Assembly (NCBI RefSeq): GCF_045807065.1
Contig: NZ_JBJMIE010000042.1
Span: 1 to 64,000, forward strand
Length of the DNA stretch: 64,000 nucleotides
From: Actinophytocola sp045807065
GTDB taxonomy: Bacteria > Actinomycetota > Actinomycetes > Mycobacteriales > Pseudonocardiaceae
Direction: 5' to 3'
Part shown: positions 25,638 through 34,454 of the stretch, piece after piece
Layout: each line of letters starts with the position of its first letter
How positions within the stretch are numbered: the stretch's first letter is position 1
Notes under the pieces: model-generated
The model's input: only the letters and a program-made list of their open reading frames with translations
What the model was told of the DNA's origin: nothing
Database searches by the model: none
Translations under genes and position numbers: made by a program

Positions 25638-26273
25638 TCAGCGGGGTTCGTATCGGGCGAGGAACGTGTCCACGGCGCCGGTGGTCAGCCGGTCGGCCAG
25701 GTCGCCGGGCAGTGTGTCGCCGAAGGAGGCCGCCACCAGGTGCGGGTACACGGTGAGCGCGTAGAACTGGATCGTGGCCACCTCCGGGTCGGGCACTTCC
25801 AGGCGGCCGTGTGCGGTCTGGTCGCGTAGCCAGTCGGCGAAGTAGCCCGCGAACCGTGCTGGGCCACGCCGTTCCCAGGTGCGGCCGAGGTCGGGGAACC
25901 GGCGCAATTCGCCCGACATGAGGTTGCGCATGGCCAGGACGTCCGGCCTGGTGACGCTGGCGATCAGCGACCGGGCGGCCTCGGTGAGTGCCGCGCGCAG
26001 GTCGGTGGCGTCGGTCAGGACCGCGGTGGCGGCGTCCATGGTGAGGGCGCTGGTCTCGTCGCCCAGTTCGCCGATGACCGCCGTGAACAGGTCTTCCTTG
26101 CTGCCGAAGTGGTTGTACACCGTCACCTTGGACACGCCGGCGCGCGCGGCGATCGTGTCCATGCTCGCGTCGAACCCGTCTCGCAGGAACTCCGCCCGCG
26201 CGGCGGCCACGATGGCCCGGCGGCTGCGTTCGGCTCGCTTGCCCGAGGGCGGCTCGGTTCCGGTGGCGACCAT
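25638..26273 (-). CDS. TetR-family repressor
   Basis: A 211-residue regulator with a clear TetR HTH (IVAAARAEFLRDGFDASMDT, AARAGVSKVTVYNHFGSKEDLF). The C-terminal domain resembles the TetR_C_7/AefR-type (VTRPDVLAMRNLMSGELRRFPDL). ATG 26273 is chosen; an in-frame start at 26285 is possible. It is divergent from the alpha/beta hydrolase gene, with two TGTAC-N6-GTACA palindromes in the gap, so it probably represses both genes. Confidence 0.88.
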   Translation of the reverse strand: MVATGTEPPSGKRAERSRRAIVAAARAEFLRDGFDASMDTIAARAGVSKVTVYNHFGSKEDLFTAVIGELGDETSALTMDAATAVLTDATDLRAALTEAARSLIASVTRPDVLAMRNLMSGELRRFPDLGRTWERRGPARFAGYFADWLRDQTAHGRLEVPDPEVATIQFYALTVYPHLVAASFGDTLPGDLADRLTTGAVDTFLARYEPR

Positions 26274-26288
26274 GACCACCAGCATAAC

Positions 26289-26304
26289 TGTACTGTTGCG
26301 TACA
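26289..26304. promoter_or_regulatory. TetR operator A (TGTAC-N6-GTACA)
   Basis: TGTACTGTTGCGTACA lies 16 bases upstream of the TetR start, in position for autorepression. It shares TGTAC-N6-GTACA with operator B. Confidence 0.6.
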
Positions 26305-26315
26305 TCAAAACTGAC

Positions 26316-26333
26316 CTGTACCGTTCAGTACAG
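26316..26333. promoter_or_regulatory. TetR operator B (CTGTAC-N6-GTACAG)
   Basis: CTGTACCGTTCAGTACAG has six-base perfect arms. It lies 22 bases upstream of the hydrolase start, close to its ribosome site, in position for repression. Confidence 0.6.
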
Positions 26334-26354
26334 TCACTTCGAGGGGAGCCACCC

Positions 26355-27164
26355 ATGATGTCCACCGCCAGCAGCCTTGCCGTGCCGGGAGTACGGCTGC
26401 ACTACGAACTCCGCGGCGCCGGCCCCCTGGTGGCGCTCGTTGGCAGCCCCATGGACGCCGCCGCGTTCGCGCCGCTGGCCGAGTCGCTGGCCGCCGACCA
26501 CACGGTGCTCACCACCGACCCGCGCGGCATCAACCGCAGCCCGCTGGACGACCCGACCGCCGAGTCCACGCCCGACCTGCGTGCCGGCGACCTGTCCCTG
26601 CTGTTGGCCCATGTCGACGCCGGTCCGGCCGCGGTGCTGGGCTCCAGTGGTGGCGCGGTCACCGCGCTCGCGCTGGCCCAGGCGCACCCCGAACGGGTGC
26701 ACACCGTCATCGCCCACGAGCCGCCGCTGGCCCAGCTGCTGCCCGACCGCGAGGCGTTGCTCGCGGCCACCGACGACACGATCGCCACCTACCTGGGCGG
26801 CGACGTTCGCGGCGCCTGGGCGAAGTTCATGGTCACGGCGAGCATCCAGCTGCCCGACGGCGTGCTGGACATGATGTCCCGGCCGGACCGGGACGCCCAG
26901 CAGGTGGCCGACGAGCGGCGCTGGTTCGCACACGAGATGCGGGCCACCATCGCCTGGCGGCCCGACCTGTCCGCGCTGCGGGCGGCGAGCCCACGCGTCG
27001 TCGTGGGCATCGGCAAGGACTCGGCCGGACAGCTGTGCGACCGCACGTCCCGGGCGCTGGCCCTCGAGCTGGGGATCGAGCCCACCATGTTCAGCGGCGG
27101 GCACACCGGGTTCGTCGACAACCCCGCGCGCTTCGCGGCCGAACTTCGGGCCGTGCTGGACTAG
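26355..27164 (+). CDS. Alpha/beta hydrolase
   Basis: A 269-residue hydrolase with the fold's usual order: oxyanion region near LVGSPMDAAAFAPLAE, DPRGINRS, nucleophile elbow GSSGGAV (Ser near residue 98), acid region VVVGIGKDSAG and catalytic His in GGHTGFVDNP. GAGGGGAG precedes the tandem ATG at 26355/26358. Control by the divergent TetR suggests a role in detoxifying the TetR ligand (inference). Confidence 0.9.
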   Translation: MMSTASSLAVPGVRLHYELRGAGPLVALVGSPMDAAAFAPLAESLAADHTVLTTDPRGINRSPLDDPTAESTPDLRAGDLSLLLAHVDAGPAAVLGSSGGAVTALALAQAHPERVHTVIAHEPPLAQLLPDREALLAATDDTIATYLGGDVRGAWAKFMVTASIQLPDGVLDMMSRPDRDAQQVADERRWFAHEMRATIAWRPDLSALRAASPRVVVGIGKDSAGQLCDRTSRALALELGIEPTMFSGGHTGFVDNPARFAAELRAVLD

Positions 27165-27212
27165 ACCGAGAGCTGGCGCCCCTCCAACCGGATCACACGC
27201 CGGCGAGCCCAG

Positions 27213-27418
27213 GTGGCGCCGAGCCCACCCCCGGTGAACGCGCTGGGCATGCACCGCGTCATGTTCGCCGTCCACGACATCGAGGACGTCATCGACCGCC
27301 TCAAACCACGCGGCGCCGAACTCGTCGGCGAGGTGGTGTCGTACGAGAACAGCTACCGGCTCGCCTATCTGCGCGGCCCGCGGGCATCTTCGTCGCGCTG
27401 GCCGAGCAGACCACGTGA
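27213..27418 (+). pseudogene. VOC-family protein, 3' fragment with frameshift
   Basis: HRVMFAVHDIEDVIDRLKPRG, then ELVGEVVSYENSYRLAYLRGP, is the C-terminal half of a glyoxalase-type domain. Its normal ending (GIFVALAEQ) appears in a different frame from about 27380, so one base was lost or gained near there. The N-terminal half is missing. Confidence 0.75.
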
Positions 27419-27525
27419 GAACCATAACCCCGTCTCGCAGCGGACGTCCGCTGCCGCCGATGGTCGGCTAGCGCCTCCATCGTCGCCGCTGGTGCGCGGA
27501 TCCTGACGCCTGTCGCCATGCCCTT

Positions 27526-27566
27526 CCCGAAGGGATCGGCATCCGGTGGGCGCCGATCCCTTCGGG
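27526..27566 (-). terminator. Hairpin terminator of the SGNH-like gene
   Basis: CCCGAAGGGATCGGC (27526-27540) and GCCGATCCCTTCGGG (27552-27566) form a perfect 15-base stem with an 11-base loop, just beyond the minus-strand stop at 27575. There is no long T-tract, as is usual in actinobacteria. Confidence 0.75.
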
Positions 27567-27574
27567 ACAAGAGG

Positions 27575-30500
27575 TCAGAAGCCGCCGCCGTCGCTGGACG
27601 TGCTGCTGTCGCTGGACGTACTGCTGGACATACCGCTGCTGTCGCTGGACATGCTGCTGCTTTCGCTGCTGGTCGACGACGTGTCGCCGCCATAGCTGGT
27701 CGAGGTGTCTCCGTCCATCGAGGAGGTCGCCGCGCTGTCGCTGGAGGCGGGTTCGCTGTCGGAACTGGTAGTCGTGGTGTCGGTATCGGTGCTGTAGTCG
27801 CCGGTCGGCGCGTACCCGCCGAGGGTGTCGGTCGTGGTCGCAGGGGCCTCGGGACTCACCACGGTGTCGGTGGTTTCCGTGCTGTAGTCCCGGGTCGGGG
27901 CATACCCGTCGTCGTAGGTGTCGTCGGGGGTGGGAGCCTCGGCACTCAGCTCGGACGGTGTCTCGGTGTCCATATCGGGGTCGACATCGGCCAGTGCCGT
28001 CTGCTGCTCGGGGTCGAGCGTCAGGTCGTCCGCCCGGCGCTCGGGCAGCGGTGGCGGTGCGAACGGGTTGCGCTCCGGGTCGGGCGGCGGTGCGAACGGG
28101 TTGCGCTCGGGGACCGGCGGGGTCACCAACGCCACGAGGGCGTCGTTGATGTCCTTGTTGGTGAGGGCGAAACCCGGCAGGTTCAGGGAGTTGGGCGGAT
28201 TCGTCATGGCCGCCTGGACCCCGATGCGGTCCGCGAGGTCACTGAGGACTCGGTTGTTCGCCACGGTGTCCGGGTCGGTCTCGGCCAGGTCCCGCGCCCG
28301 CTGGATCATGTCGCCCTGGGACAGGGTGTAGTTCTGGCCGAGAGCCCGGAACGACACCTCGTTGACGTTCACGCCACTGTCCTTGACGCTACGAATCGTC
28401 GCGTCGACGGGGACCGACTCGCCACCGAAGATCGTGTGGCCTCCGTACTGGACCGAGACGTCTCCGAAGGGACCACCGGTGCCCAGCCGGCTGATCTCCG
28501 TCTTCGTGTAGCCGACCGGCTCGGCGTGGCTGGGGTCACCGTCCACCGACTTCATGAGCGTGTAGTTCGTGGTGACGACCCCGGTCCGGCTGACCGCGCC
28601 CTTGGCCTCGCCCTCGGGCAGGCCGGGAATGCTCTTCCCGGAGACCCTGTCGCCCGCGTAGCTGACGCCCTCCAGCTTGTTCGAGCTGACGTCGGTGTAG
28701 TACGTGCCCGGCTCCTGGACTGGAACCTGTTGGTTCTCGAGGCTTTCGCGGGCTGTCCGGAGGGCGTTCAGTCCCTCCGGCGTCTTGGCGTCGTACACGA
28801 CCTCGGTGCCGTGGAGGTTGGTCTCCGTCGAGTCGACGTTGTTGCCGACCGTGTTCGCCATCCACGAGGCCTGACCGGTGAAGCGGGTGCGTGCGGAGTC
28901 GGCCTGACCGTAAGTGAGGCTGTAGAGCCCGTCGCCCAGCGCCTTCACGGTGTAGGTCAGTTGCGGCCCCTCATAGCCCTTGCCGACGCTGACCTCGGCG
29001 AACTTGCCCACCGGCCGTCCCACGCCGTACTCGGTGACCTTGCCGGCGGGCGTGCGCGTGATCGAGTCACCCGGTTGCATGTTGCTGAAGTTGGGGATCT
29101 TGTTGCCGAGCTCGAGCGACTGCGGTCCCACCTTGGCGCTCGTCCGGTCCGCGTCCTGGTTCGAGTACCGCGCGAAGCCCCCGGGGATCTCGTAGGTGGT
29201 TCCGTCCCGACTGGTCACCTCGAACTCGGCCGTGCCGTTCTCGGCGTCCCTGACGGCCTTGGCCGACTGGTTCGACTTCTCCCCACCCTTCCCGGCCTTC
29301 CCCGCGGCCGTGAGGGTGCCGGCGGTGTCGACGGTGACGGGATCGTTGTTCGGCACGAACTGGGTGAGATAGTCGGCGGCGTCCAGCTGCCGCATGGTGT
29401 TTTCCCTGTTCGGGACGTCCCCGAAGTAGCCGGGAAGACTGAACTCCGGGATCGGCGTCTCGCCGATGTCATACCCGCGGATCGGGCTGGGGGTGGGCAT
29501 GGGCGGCGTCTGTTGTGCCTTGGACGGTCGGGAAGCGACCGTGTCGCCAGGACCGGGAACGGAAGGACCGTAGATGGCCGGGGGCGTGGTGGGCATGTCA
29601 GCAGCCGCGAGGGTCATCATGCCGTCGGCGGTGACGGGCCCGTCGACGGCCGAACCGTCCAGCGAGGCCATCATGGGCGTGGCGGCGTCTTCCTGGACAG
29701 CCACGTCCTCGCCGGCGTCCGGGCCACCGGGCTCGGGCGGTGCCGCGGCGGGTTCCACCGACAGGGCCACAGGGCCGACGACGAGGGTGTCCTCGCGCGC
29801 CGGAACCTGGTAGTCGACGCGCTCCATGCGCGGGGGCTCGTCGTCCCCACCGCGGCTGGGGTGGGCCGGCCGCGTGTCGCGAAGTCCCTCGACGTCGACC
29901 GCGACGGGCGGGCGTGACCGCCTGTCGCCCGGCGCGGGGGCGTCCTGGGAACGGGACGGGTCGTCGGGCGCCCGGTCCTCGGCGTCGGACACCCGGTCGC
30001 CATCCCGGTCGGACGCGCCGCTCCGCACGTCGATGTTGTCCGGCGTGGTCATCCGCCCGTCACTCGGCGCCGGTGCGGTGACCGAGAGCAGCTGGGCGAT
30101 GGTGTCCGCGATCGGGTTGGCGATCAGGGACGCGCCCTTCTCGTTGGGCTGGAACTGTGCCTGCGGTGCCGGTAGACCGGCCTGGGTGAGCTGCTCGTTG
30201 AACGCCGAGTCGGTGGTGTACGCCTCGTGGCCCGCCACCGCGCCGGACATGTCCACAAGGGACGCGCACTGGCAGATCCGCACGGCCCGGTCGATCGCCT
30301 TGTTCAGGTCGTAGCCGAACTTCCGCACGGTGGTCAGGTCGTCCTCACCGATCGTGCTCGCGGCGTGCGGGTTCTGCGGGTCCACGGCCAGCGGGTAGTT
30401 GGTGACCACGATCGTGGCATGCGGTGCCCTGGCCCGGACGCCGGCCACCACCTGCAGCATCCGCGACACCAGGGTCGGCGCCTGCCCCATCGGCGACGAC

Positions 30501-31105
30501 TTCGCCTGCTCGACGTACTCCTCGTCCGACGCGCCGGTGTCCAGCAACGGACCGAGGTCGTGGACGACCTTGTCCAGCGACGCGTTCGGCCCGCCGGCGG
30601 TGCGCCTCGCGTTCGCGATCACCGTCGCCAGCTGGGCGTCCTCGCCGCCGAAGCCAACGATGACGAACTGGGCGTCGGGACGGACCTGGTCGCGCTGTGC
30701 CGGATTGACGACGACGTGGTTCAGCCCGGTCTGTGCCTGGAAGAAGTTGGCGATCTCGGCGCCGGAGGCCGCGACGATGTTCGCGTCCACCTTCAGCTGG
30801 ACGTTGTCACTCGCCACCCGGGACAGCGCCTGCAACGTCGGTGCGGCCGAGGAGCGGTGGCGTGGATCGGCCGGGTCGAGGTAGTCGGCGCCGACCCCGT
30901 CGCCTGCCATGTAGGAGTCGCCGACGACGTCGACCGTCACGGCGAGACTGTGGGGCGGCGCAGAAACCGGGTCCGCGGACGCCGACGGCAGCAGACCCAG
31001 CGCGGCGCCGACCGACACCACGCCCACTGTCGCCACGGACAGCGCTCGCGGCATTCTCGTGCATTCCTCACCCGAACCGCGCTTTTTGTGCGCAGGAATG
31101 AACAT
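27575..31105 (-). CDS. Large secreted SGNH-hydrolase-like protein with repeat-rich Ser/Asp tail
   Basis: At 1,176 residues, this starts at ATG 31105, with GAAGGG seven bases before it. A signal peptide follows (LSVATVGVVSVGAALGLLPS, cut near ASA-DP). Residues about 55-340 are SGNH-like: block I is VVGDSYMAGDG (Ser 64) and a GGED sits where GGND is expected. The final block reads FQPNEKG, so the usual HPN histidine is replaced by Gln (about residue 319) and catalysis is doubtful. A Pro/Asp-rich linker, a region without recognised family (about 550-950) and a low-complexity tail follow. The tail holds repeats (ERNPFAPPPDPERNPFAPPP; YAPTRDYSTET/YAPTGDYSTDT) and a Ser/Thr/Asp run ending SSDGGGF. 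It may be a cell-surface or secreted effector. Confidence 0.75.
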   Translation of the reverse strand: MFIPAHKKRGSGEECTRMPRALSVATVGVVSVGAALGLLPSASADPVSAPPHSLAVTVDVVGDSYMAGDGVGADYLDPADPRHRSSAAPTLQALSRVASDNVQLKVDANIVAASGAEIANFFQAQTGLNHVVVNPAQRDQVRPDAQFVIVGFGGEDAQLATVIANARRTAGGPNASLDKVVHDLGPLLDTGASDEEYVEQAKSSPMGQAPTLVSRMLQVVAGVRARAPHATIVVTNYPLAVDPQNPHAASTIGEDDLTTVRKFGYDLNKAIDRAVRICQCASLVDMSGAVAGHEAYTTDSAFNEQLTQAGLPAPQAQFQPNEKGASLIANPIADTIAQLLSVTAPAPSDGRMTTPDNIDVRSGASDRDGDRVSDAEDRAPDDPSRSQDAPAPGDRRSRPPVAVDVEGLRDTRPAHPSRGGDDEPPRMERVDYQVPAREDTLVVGPVALSVEPAAAPPEPGGPDAGEDVAVQEDAATPMMASLDGSAVDGPVTADGMMTLAAADMPTTPPAIYGPSVPGPGDTVASRPSKAQQTPPMPTPSPIRGYDIGETPIPEFSLPGYFGDVPNRENTMRQLDAADYLTQFVPNNDPVTVDTAGTLTAAGKAGKGGEKSNQSAKAVRDAENGTAEFEVTSRDGTTYEIPGGFARYSNQDADRTSAKVGPQSLELGNKIPNFSNMQPGDSITRTPAGKVTEYGVGRPVGKFAEVSVGKGYEGPQLTYTVKALGDGLYSLTYGQADSARTRFTGQASWMANTVGNNVDSTETNLHGTEVVYDAKTPEGLNALRTARESLENQQVPVQEPGTYYTDVSSNKLEGVSYAGDRVSGKSIPGLPEGEAKGAVSRTGVVTTNYTLMKSVDGDPSHAEPVGYTKTEISRLGTGGPFGDVSVQYGGHTIFGGESVPVDATIRSVKDSGVNVNEVSFRALGQNYTLSQGDMIQRARDLAETDPDTVANNRVLSDLADRIGVQAAMTNPPNSLNLPGFALTNKDINDALVALVTPPVPERNPFAPPPDPERNPFAPPPLPERRADDLTLDPEQQTALADVDPDMDTETPSELSAEAPTPDDTYDDGYAPTRDYSTETTDTVVSPEAPATTTDTLGGYAPTGDYSTDTDTTTTSSDSEPASSDSAATSSMDGDTSTSYGGDTSSTSSESSSMSSDSSGMSSSTSSDSSTSSDGGGF

Positions 31106-31246
31106 TGTTCGACCCTTCAGCAGCGTTTTCGAATGACGCCTGGGTATGAGTTCCAGCATCGAATCCTGGTGTGGTCTCGCGTGCGCGGTCCATGCCGCAC
31201 GTGTGCGGCATGGACGCATCGGGGAGCCGATGCCAGGCTGGAGGGG

Positions 31247-32494
31247 ATGAGTACCCGTACCGAGTCGGCGATGTCGGAGGGCGAAGCTCTGCCGGCACGC
31301 GAGCCAGGTGTGGTGAGCCTGCATCGGCAGGTGCGCGGGATCGTGGCGGCGGTGGTGGTGCTTTCCCGGTTGGCCACACTGGCGATGGTCGCCATCAGCA
31401 TCGTCGGTGCCGTACAAGTCCACGCCTACGCGCGGGTCGCGCTGGCCGTCACCGTGTACGCGACCCTGTTCGCATGGAGCGCGGTGCTGATCACGCTGGT
31501 GCTCCGCAGCGCGGCCGTGTCCGGCAAGGTGATGGTCGCGGACGTCGCGGTCACCGTCGCCACCATGATCATGCTGCCGCTGACGGTGGACAACACGGCC
31601 TTCTCGCTCGTGTCCAACTCCTACCTGGAGCCGATCATGGTCAGCGTCGCGGCATCCGTGGCGCTGGTCAGCGGTTCGGCGCGGGGCACCGCGGTCAGCT
31701 GCACCGCGCTCGCAATCGCCTACGTCGTCGGACAGGCGCCGCTTTCCAAGAGCGGCGCGGACGACGCGTCACTGGTCAGCACGGTCGGCTGGCAGGTCGG
31801 CTTCGCCGTGTGCTGCCTGGTGTTCATCAAGCGGTTGCGGCAGGTGGCACATCAGGTGGACGTCGCCACCACGCAGGTGATCACGGCACGGGAATGGCTC
31901 GCCGCCGAGCGCGCGCACACCGAGGAACGCGCCAGGCACTTCAGCGAGCAGGTCCGCCGCTACCGCGCCCTGCACGACGGGCCGCTGCGCATCCTGACCG
32001 CGATCGCCGGTCCTGGACCCGCCGCACATCCCGATCCTACGGTGCGACGCCAGTGCGCGGTCAGCGTCGACATCCTGCGCGGGGCCGCCCCCGACGAGAC
32101 CGGCGGCACCCTCACCGACCTGTCACTGGCCCTCATGGAGGCCGGCAGCAGCAGCGCCGCACTGGGGCTGCGGGTGGAGTACCACTTCACCAACCTGCCG
32201 GACAACCTCCCCAGCACCGTGGTCGAGGCGTTGCGCCTCGCCAGTGCCGAGGCGTTGAGCAACGTCGCCGCGCACGCCGGCACCACCCGTGCGCGCCTCA
32301 CCGCGATGGCCAGTGGGGAGGTCGTGACCGTCGCGATCGTCGACCAGGGCAAGGGGTTCGACCCGGCGACCACAGAAATCGGGTACGGCATCCGGCACTC
32401 GATCATCGACCGGATGAGCGAGATCGGCGCGTCGGCCGCCGTGGACAGCCAGCCAGGTGAAGGCACCCGCATCGACCTGCGGTGGCCGGCATGA
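31247..32494 (+). CDS. Sensor histidine kinase (HisKA_3/NarL-type)
   Basis: A 415-residue membrane kinase. Five or six N-terminal helices (about residues 30-190) form an unusual sensor region. After a coiled segment (REWLAAERAHTEERARHF) the phospho-acceptor box is RYRALHDGPLRIL. The ATPase domain has an N-box (EALSNVAAHAG) and G-box (DQGKGFDPATTEIGYGI). The stop overlaps the start of the response-regulator gene (ATGA). The kinase is divergent from the SGNH-like gene, with 141 bases between, so the pair may regulate it (inference). Confidence 0.9.
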   Translation: MSTRTESAMSEGEALPAREPGVVSLHRQVRGIVAAVVVLSRLATLAMVAISIVGAVQVHAYARVALAVTVYATLFAWSAVLITLVLRSAAVSGKVMVADVAVTVATMIMLPLTVDNTAFSLVSNSYLEPIMVSVAASVALVSGSARGTAVSCTALAIAYVVGQAPLSKSGADDASLVSTVGWQVGFAVCCLVFIKRLRQVAHQVDVATTQVITAREWLAAERAHTEERARHFSEQVRRYRALHDGPLRILTAIAGPGPAAHPDPTVRRQCAVSVDILRGAAPDETGGTLTDLSLALMEAGSSSAALGLRVEYHFTNLPDNLPSTVVEALRLASAEALSNVAAHAGTTRARLTAMASGEVVTVAIVDQGKGFDPATTEIGYGIRHSIIDRMSEIGASAAVDSQPGEGTRIDLRWPA

Positions 32495-33117
32495 TCCGCA
32501 TCGCCGTGATCGACAACGACAAGCTCGTGCCCGCCGGTCTCCAGGCGCTGCTCGCCGACACCACCGACATCACCCTCACCCAGACCGCCACCACCGTCGG
32601 CGACTACCTCGCGGCCACTCCCGGCGACGCGGACGTCGTCCTGCTCGACCTGCGACTGGAGGACGGCAGCAACCCCGCGGCCAACGTCGCGGCGCTACGC
32701 GCCACCGGCATCGCCGTCCTCGTCCACTCCGTACACGGCGACCGCCGCCACGTCCGCGCCACCATCCGCGCGGGCGCCTCCGGCTACCTCATCAAGGACG
32801 ACGAAGCCGACAAGCTCGCCGACGCCATCCGCACCGTCCACAAGGGACAGCTGGCGCTGACCACCGAGCTGATGACCCTCATCAACGACGACCCGCCCGA
32901 GCTGTCGACCCAGGAGCTGCACGTCCTCTACCTCTACGGCACCGGTAGTACGCTCGCGGCCACCGCGCGCCGCCTCGGCATCGCCATCCCCACCGTCCGC
33001 TCCTACCTCGACCGCATTCGAGCGAAATGGGCGGCGGCCGACGAGCCGGTCGACGACATCCGGGACCTCATCCACGAGTACCCGCACCCCAACCCACCGC
33101 CGGCCGCGGGGCACTAG
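32491..33117 (+). CDS. Response regulator with divergent LuxR-type HTH
   Basis: A 208-residue partner of the preceding kinase; ATG 32491 overlaps its stop. The receiver domain has IAVIDNDKLVPAGL, the phospho-acceptor Asp in VVLLDLRLEDG and the Lys in YLIKDDEADKL. The output domain (LSTQELHVLYLYGTGSTLAATA, RLGIAIPTVRSYLDRIR) is a LuxR-like HTH, but divergent from the usual consensus. An imperfect inverted repeat (CCAGAACACCG and CGGTGTTTCTGG, about 33121-33177) follows and may terminate transcription. Confidence 0.88.
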   Translation: MIRIAVIDNDKLVPAGLQALLADTTDITLTQTATTVGDYLAATPGDADVVLLDLRLEDGSNPAANVAALRATGIAVLVHSVHGDRRHVRATIRAGASGYLIKDDEADKLADAIRTVHKGQLALTTELMTLINDDPPELSTQELHVLYLYGTGSTLAATARRLGIAIPTVRSYLDRIRAKWAAADEPVDDIRDLIHEYPHPNPPPAAGH

Positions 33118-33184
33118 CAGCCAGAACACCGTCATTGACGCCATCCTGGGGCTGCCGGGCCGAGGCGGTGTTTCTGGCGACCGT

Positions 33185-33214
33185 TTCTAACGAAAGCCTG
33201 CGTTGTTCTTAGAA
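33185..33214. promoter_or_regulatory. Inverted repeat TTCTAA-N18-TTAGAA upstream of the Cys-rich regulator
   Basis: TTCTAA (33185-33190) and TTAGAA (33209-33214) end eight bases before the regulator start. The same pair recurs in front of the DUF3291 gene, so it is a likely binding site of this regulator. Confidence 0.5.
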
Positions 33215-33221
33215 TGGTGGG

Positions 33222-33875
33222 ATGGAGGACATCGAGGCGATCGTCGTGCTGCAGGACGCTGTCCGGCGGCGGCTGTACGAGTACGTGGTTGCCCAGGACC
33301 ACGAGGTGAGCCGGAACGAGGCCGCCGAGGGTGCCGGGATCCAGCGGACGCTCGCCGCGTTCCACCTCGACAAGCTCGTCGACGCCGGGTTGCTCGTCAC
33401 CGAGAGCCGGCGGCTCACCGGGCGTTCGGGTCCGGGCGCGGGTCGGCCGGCCAAGCTCTACCGCCGGTCCGGCGCCGAACACCACGTCTCGGTTCCCGCT
33501 CGGGACTACCGCACCGCCGCCGACCTGCTGGCCGAGGTGGCGGACTGCGCCCGGCTGGACGACGAGTTGCGGGCCGCCGCCGCGCGGGAGGGGCGGGCCG
33601 CGCTGGCCGCCGCCGGACCGATCGAGGACCTCGACGCGATGCGGGCCGTGCTGTCCGCGCGCGGCTACGAGCCGCGGGCGGACGGCGCCGTCCTTCGCCT
33701 GGTCAACTGCCCGTTCCACGTCCTCTCGGAGCGGCATCCCGCGCTGATCTGCGGCATGAACCTGGCGCTGCTAGAGGGGCTTGTCGAGGGCGCCGAAGGG
33801 CTGCGGGCCCGCATGGATCCGCGGCCTGGAATGTGTTGTGTCGCGGTCGAGACTTCTAAAAATAATGACGATTGA
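33222..33875 (+). CDS. Winged-helix regulator with C-terminal cysteines (SufR/COG2345-like)
   Basis: A 217-residue regulator. The N-terminal winged helix (RLYEYVVAQDHEVSRNEAAEG, then TLAAFHLDKLVDAGLLV) and a basic wing (GRPAKLYRR) are followed by a domain with CPFH, a Cys in LICGMN and a CC pair near the end (GMCCVAVE). This Cys layout recalls SufR-like Fe-S sensors, but metal binding is an inference. Similar TTCTAA/TTAGAA repeats lie before this gene and the next. It ends 33 bases before the DUF3291 gene and is probably a local autoregulator. Confidence 0.8.
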   Translation: MEDIEAIVVLQDAVRRRLYEYVVAQDHEVSRNEAAEGAGIQRTLAAFHLDKLVDAGLLVTESRRLTGRSGPGAGRPAKLYRRSGAEHHVSVPARDYRTAADLLAEVADCARLDDELRAAAAREGRAALAAAGPIEDLDAMRAVLSARGYEPRADGAVLRLVNCPFHVLSERHPALICGMNLALLEGLVEGAEGLRARMDPRPGMCCVAVETSKNNDD

Positions 33876-33883
33876 CTTAGAAG
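33853..33883. promoter_or_regulatory. Inverted repeat CTTCTAA-N17-TTAGAAG overlapping a -35-like TTGACT
   Basis: CTTCTAA (33853-33859) and TTAGAAG (33877-33883) straddle the end of the regulator gene. TTGACT at 33872-33877 overlaps the right arm, but no clear -10 box follows before the DUF3291 start at 33908. Confidence 0.5.
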
Positions 33884-33907
33884 GTGCGGGATGGTGAGGT
33901 GAGTGGC

Positions 33908-34414
33908 ATGAGCGGACACCACCTCGCCCAGCTCAACGTGGGCACCCTGAGACACCCTCTGGACGACCCGCGCACGCACGGCTTCACGTCGATGCTGGAC
34001 ACCCTGAACAGCGTCGCCGACCGGTCGCCCGGGTTCGTGTGGCGACTGGTCGGCGACGGGGGCAACGACGCCACCGCGATCCGGACCTCACTCGGCGCGG
34101 ACGTCATCGTGAACATGTCGGTCTGGGAGAGCCGCGAGAGCCTGTGGGACTACGTCTACCGCAGCGGTCACCTGGACGTGCTCCGGCGCCGCGCCGAGTG
34201 GTTCGAGCTGCCGAAGACGGCGTTCCAGGTTATGTGGTGGGTTCCGGCCGGCCACGTGCCCACCGTCGAGGAGGCGGTCGAGCGGCTGGAACTCCTGCGC
34301 GCGCACGGGCCGTCGCCCAGCGCCTTCGGCTTCAGGGACCGGTACACGGCCGCGGAGGCAGACCTTGCCGTCCTGGCACCGGCGGCGACGACCAAGGCCC
34401 AGCCCACCGACTGA
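33908..34414 (+). CDS. DUF3291-family protein
   Basis: A 168-residue protein whose order of motifs fits DUF3291 (HHLAQLNVGTLRHPLDDPRT, FVWRLVGD, VNMSVWESRESLWDYVY and the end ELLRAHGPSPSAFGFRDRY). It is related to dimeric alpha/beta-barrel monooxygenase-like folds, with no known reaction. GAGGTGA precedes ATG 33908. It follows the Cys-containing regulator, with the shared inverted repeat between. Confidence 0.85.
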   Translation: MSGHHLAQLNVGTLRHPLDDPRTHGFTSMLDTLNSVADRSPGFVWRLVGDGGNDATAIRTSLGADVIVNMSVWESRESLWDYVYRSGHLDVLRRRAEWFELPKTAFQVMWWVPAGHVPTVEEAVERLELLRAHGPSPSAFGFRDRYTAAEADLAVLAPAATTKAQPTD

Positions 34415-34454
34415 GCGTCGACCGTCCGCAATGCGGCAGTCATGGCCGGGTTCC

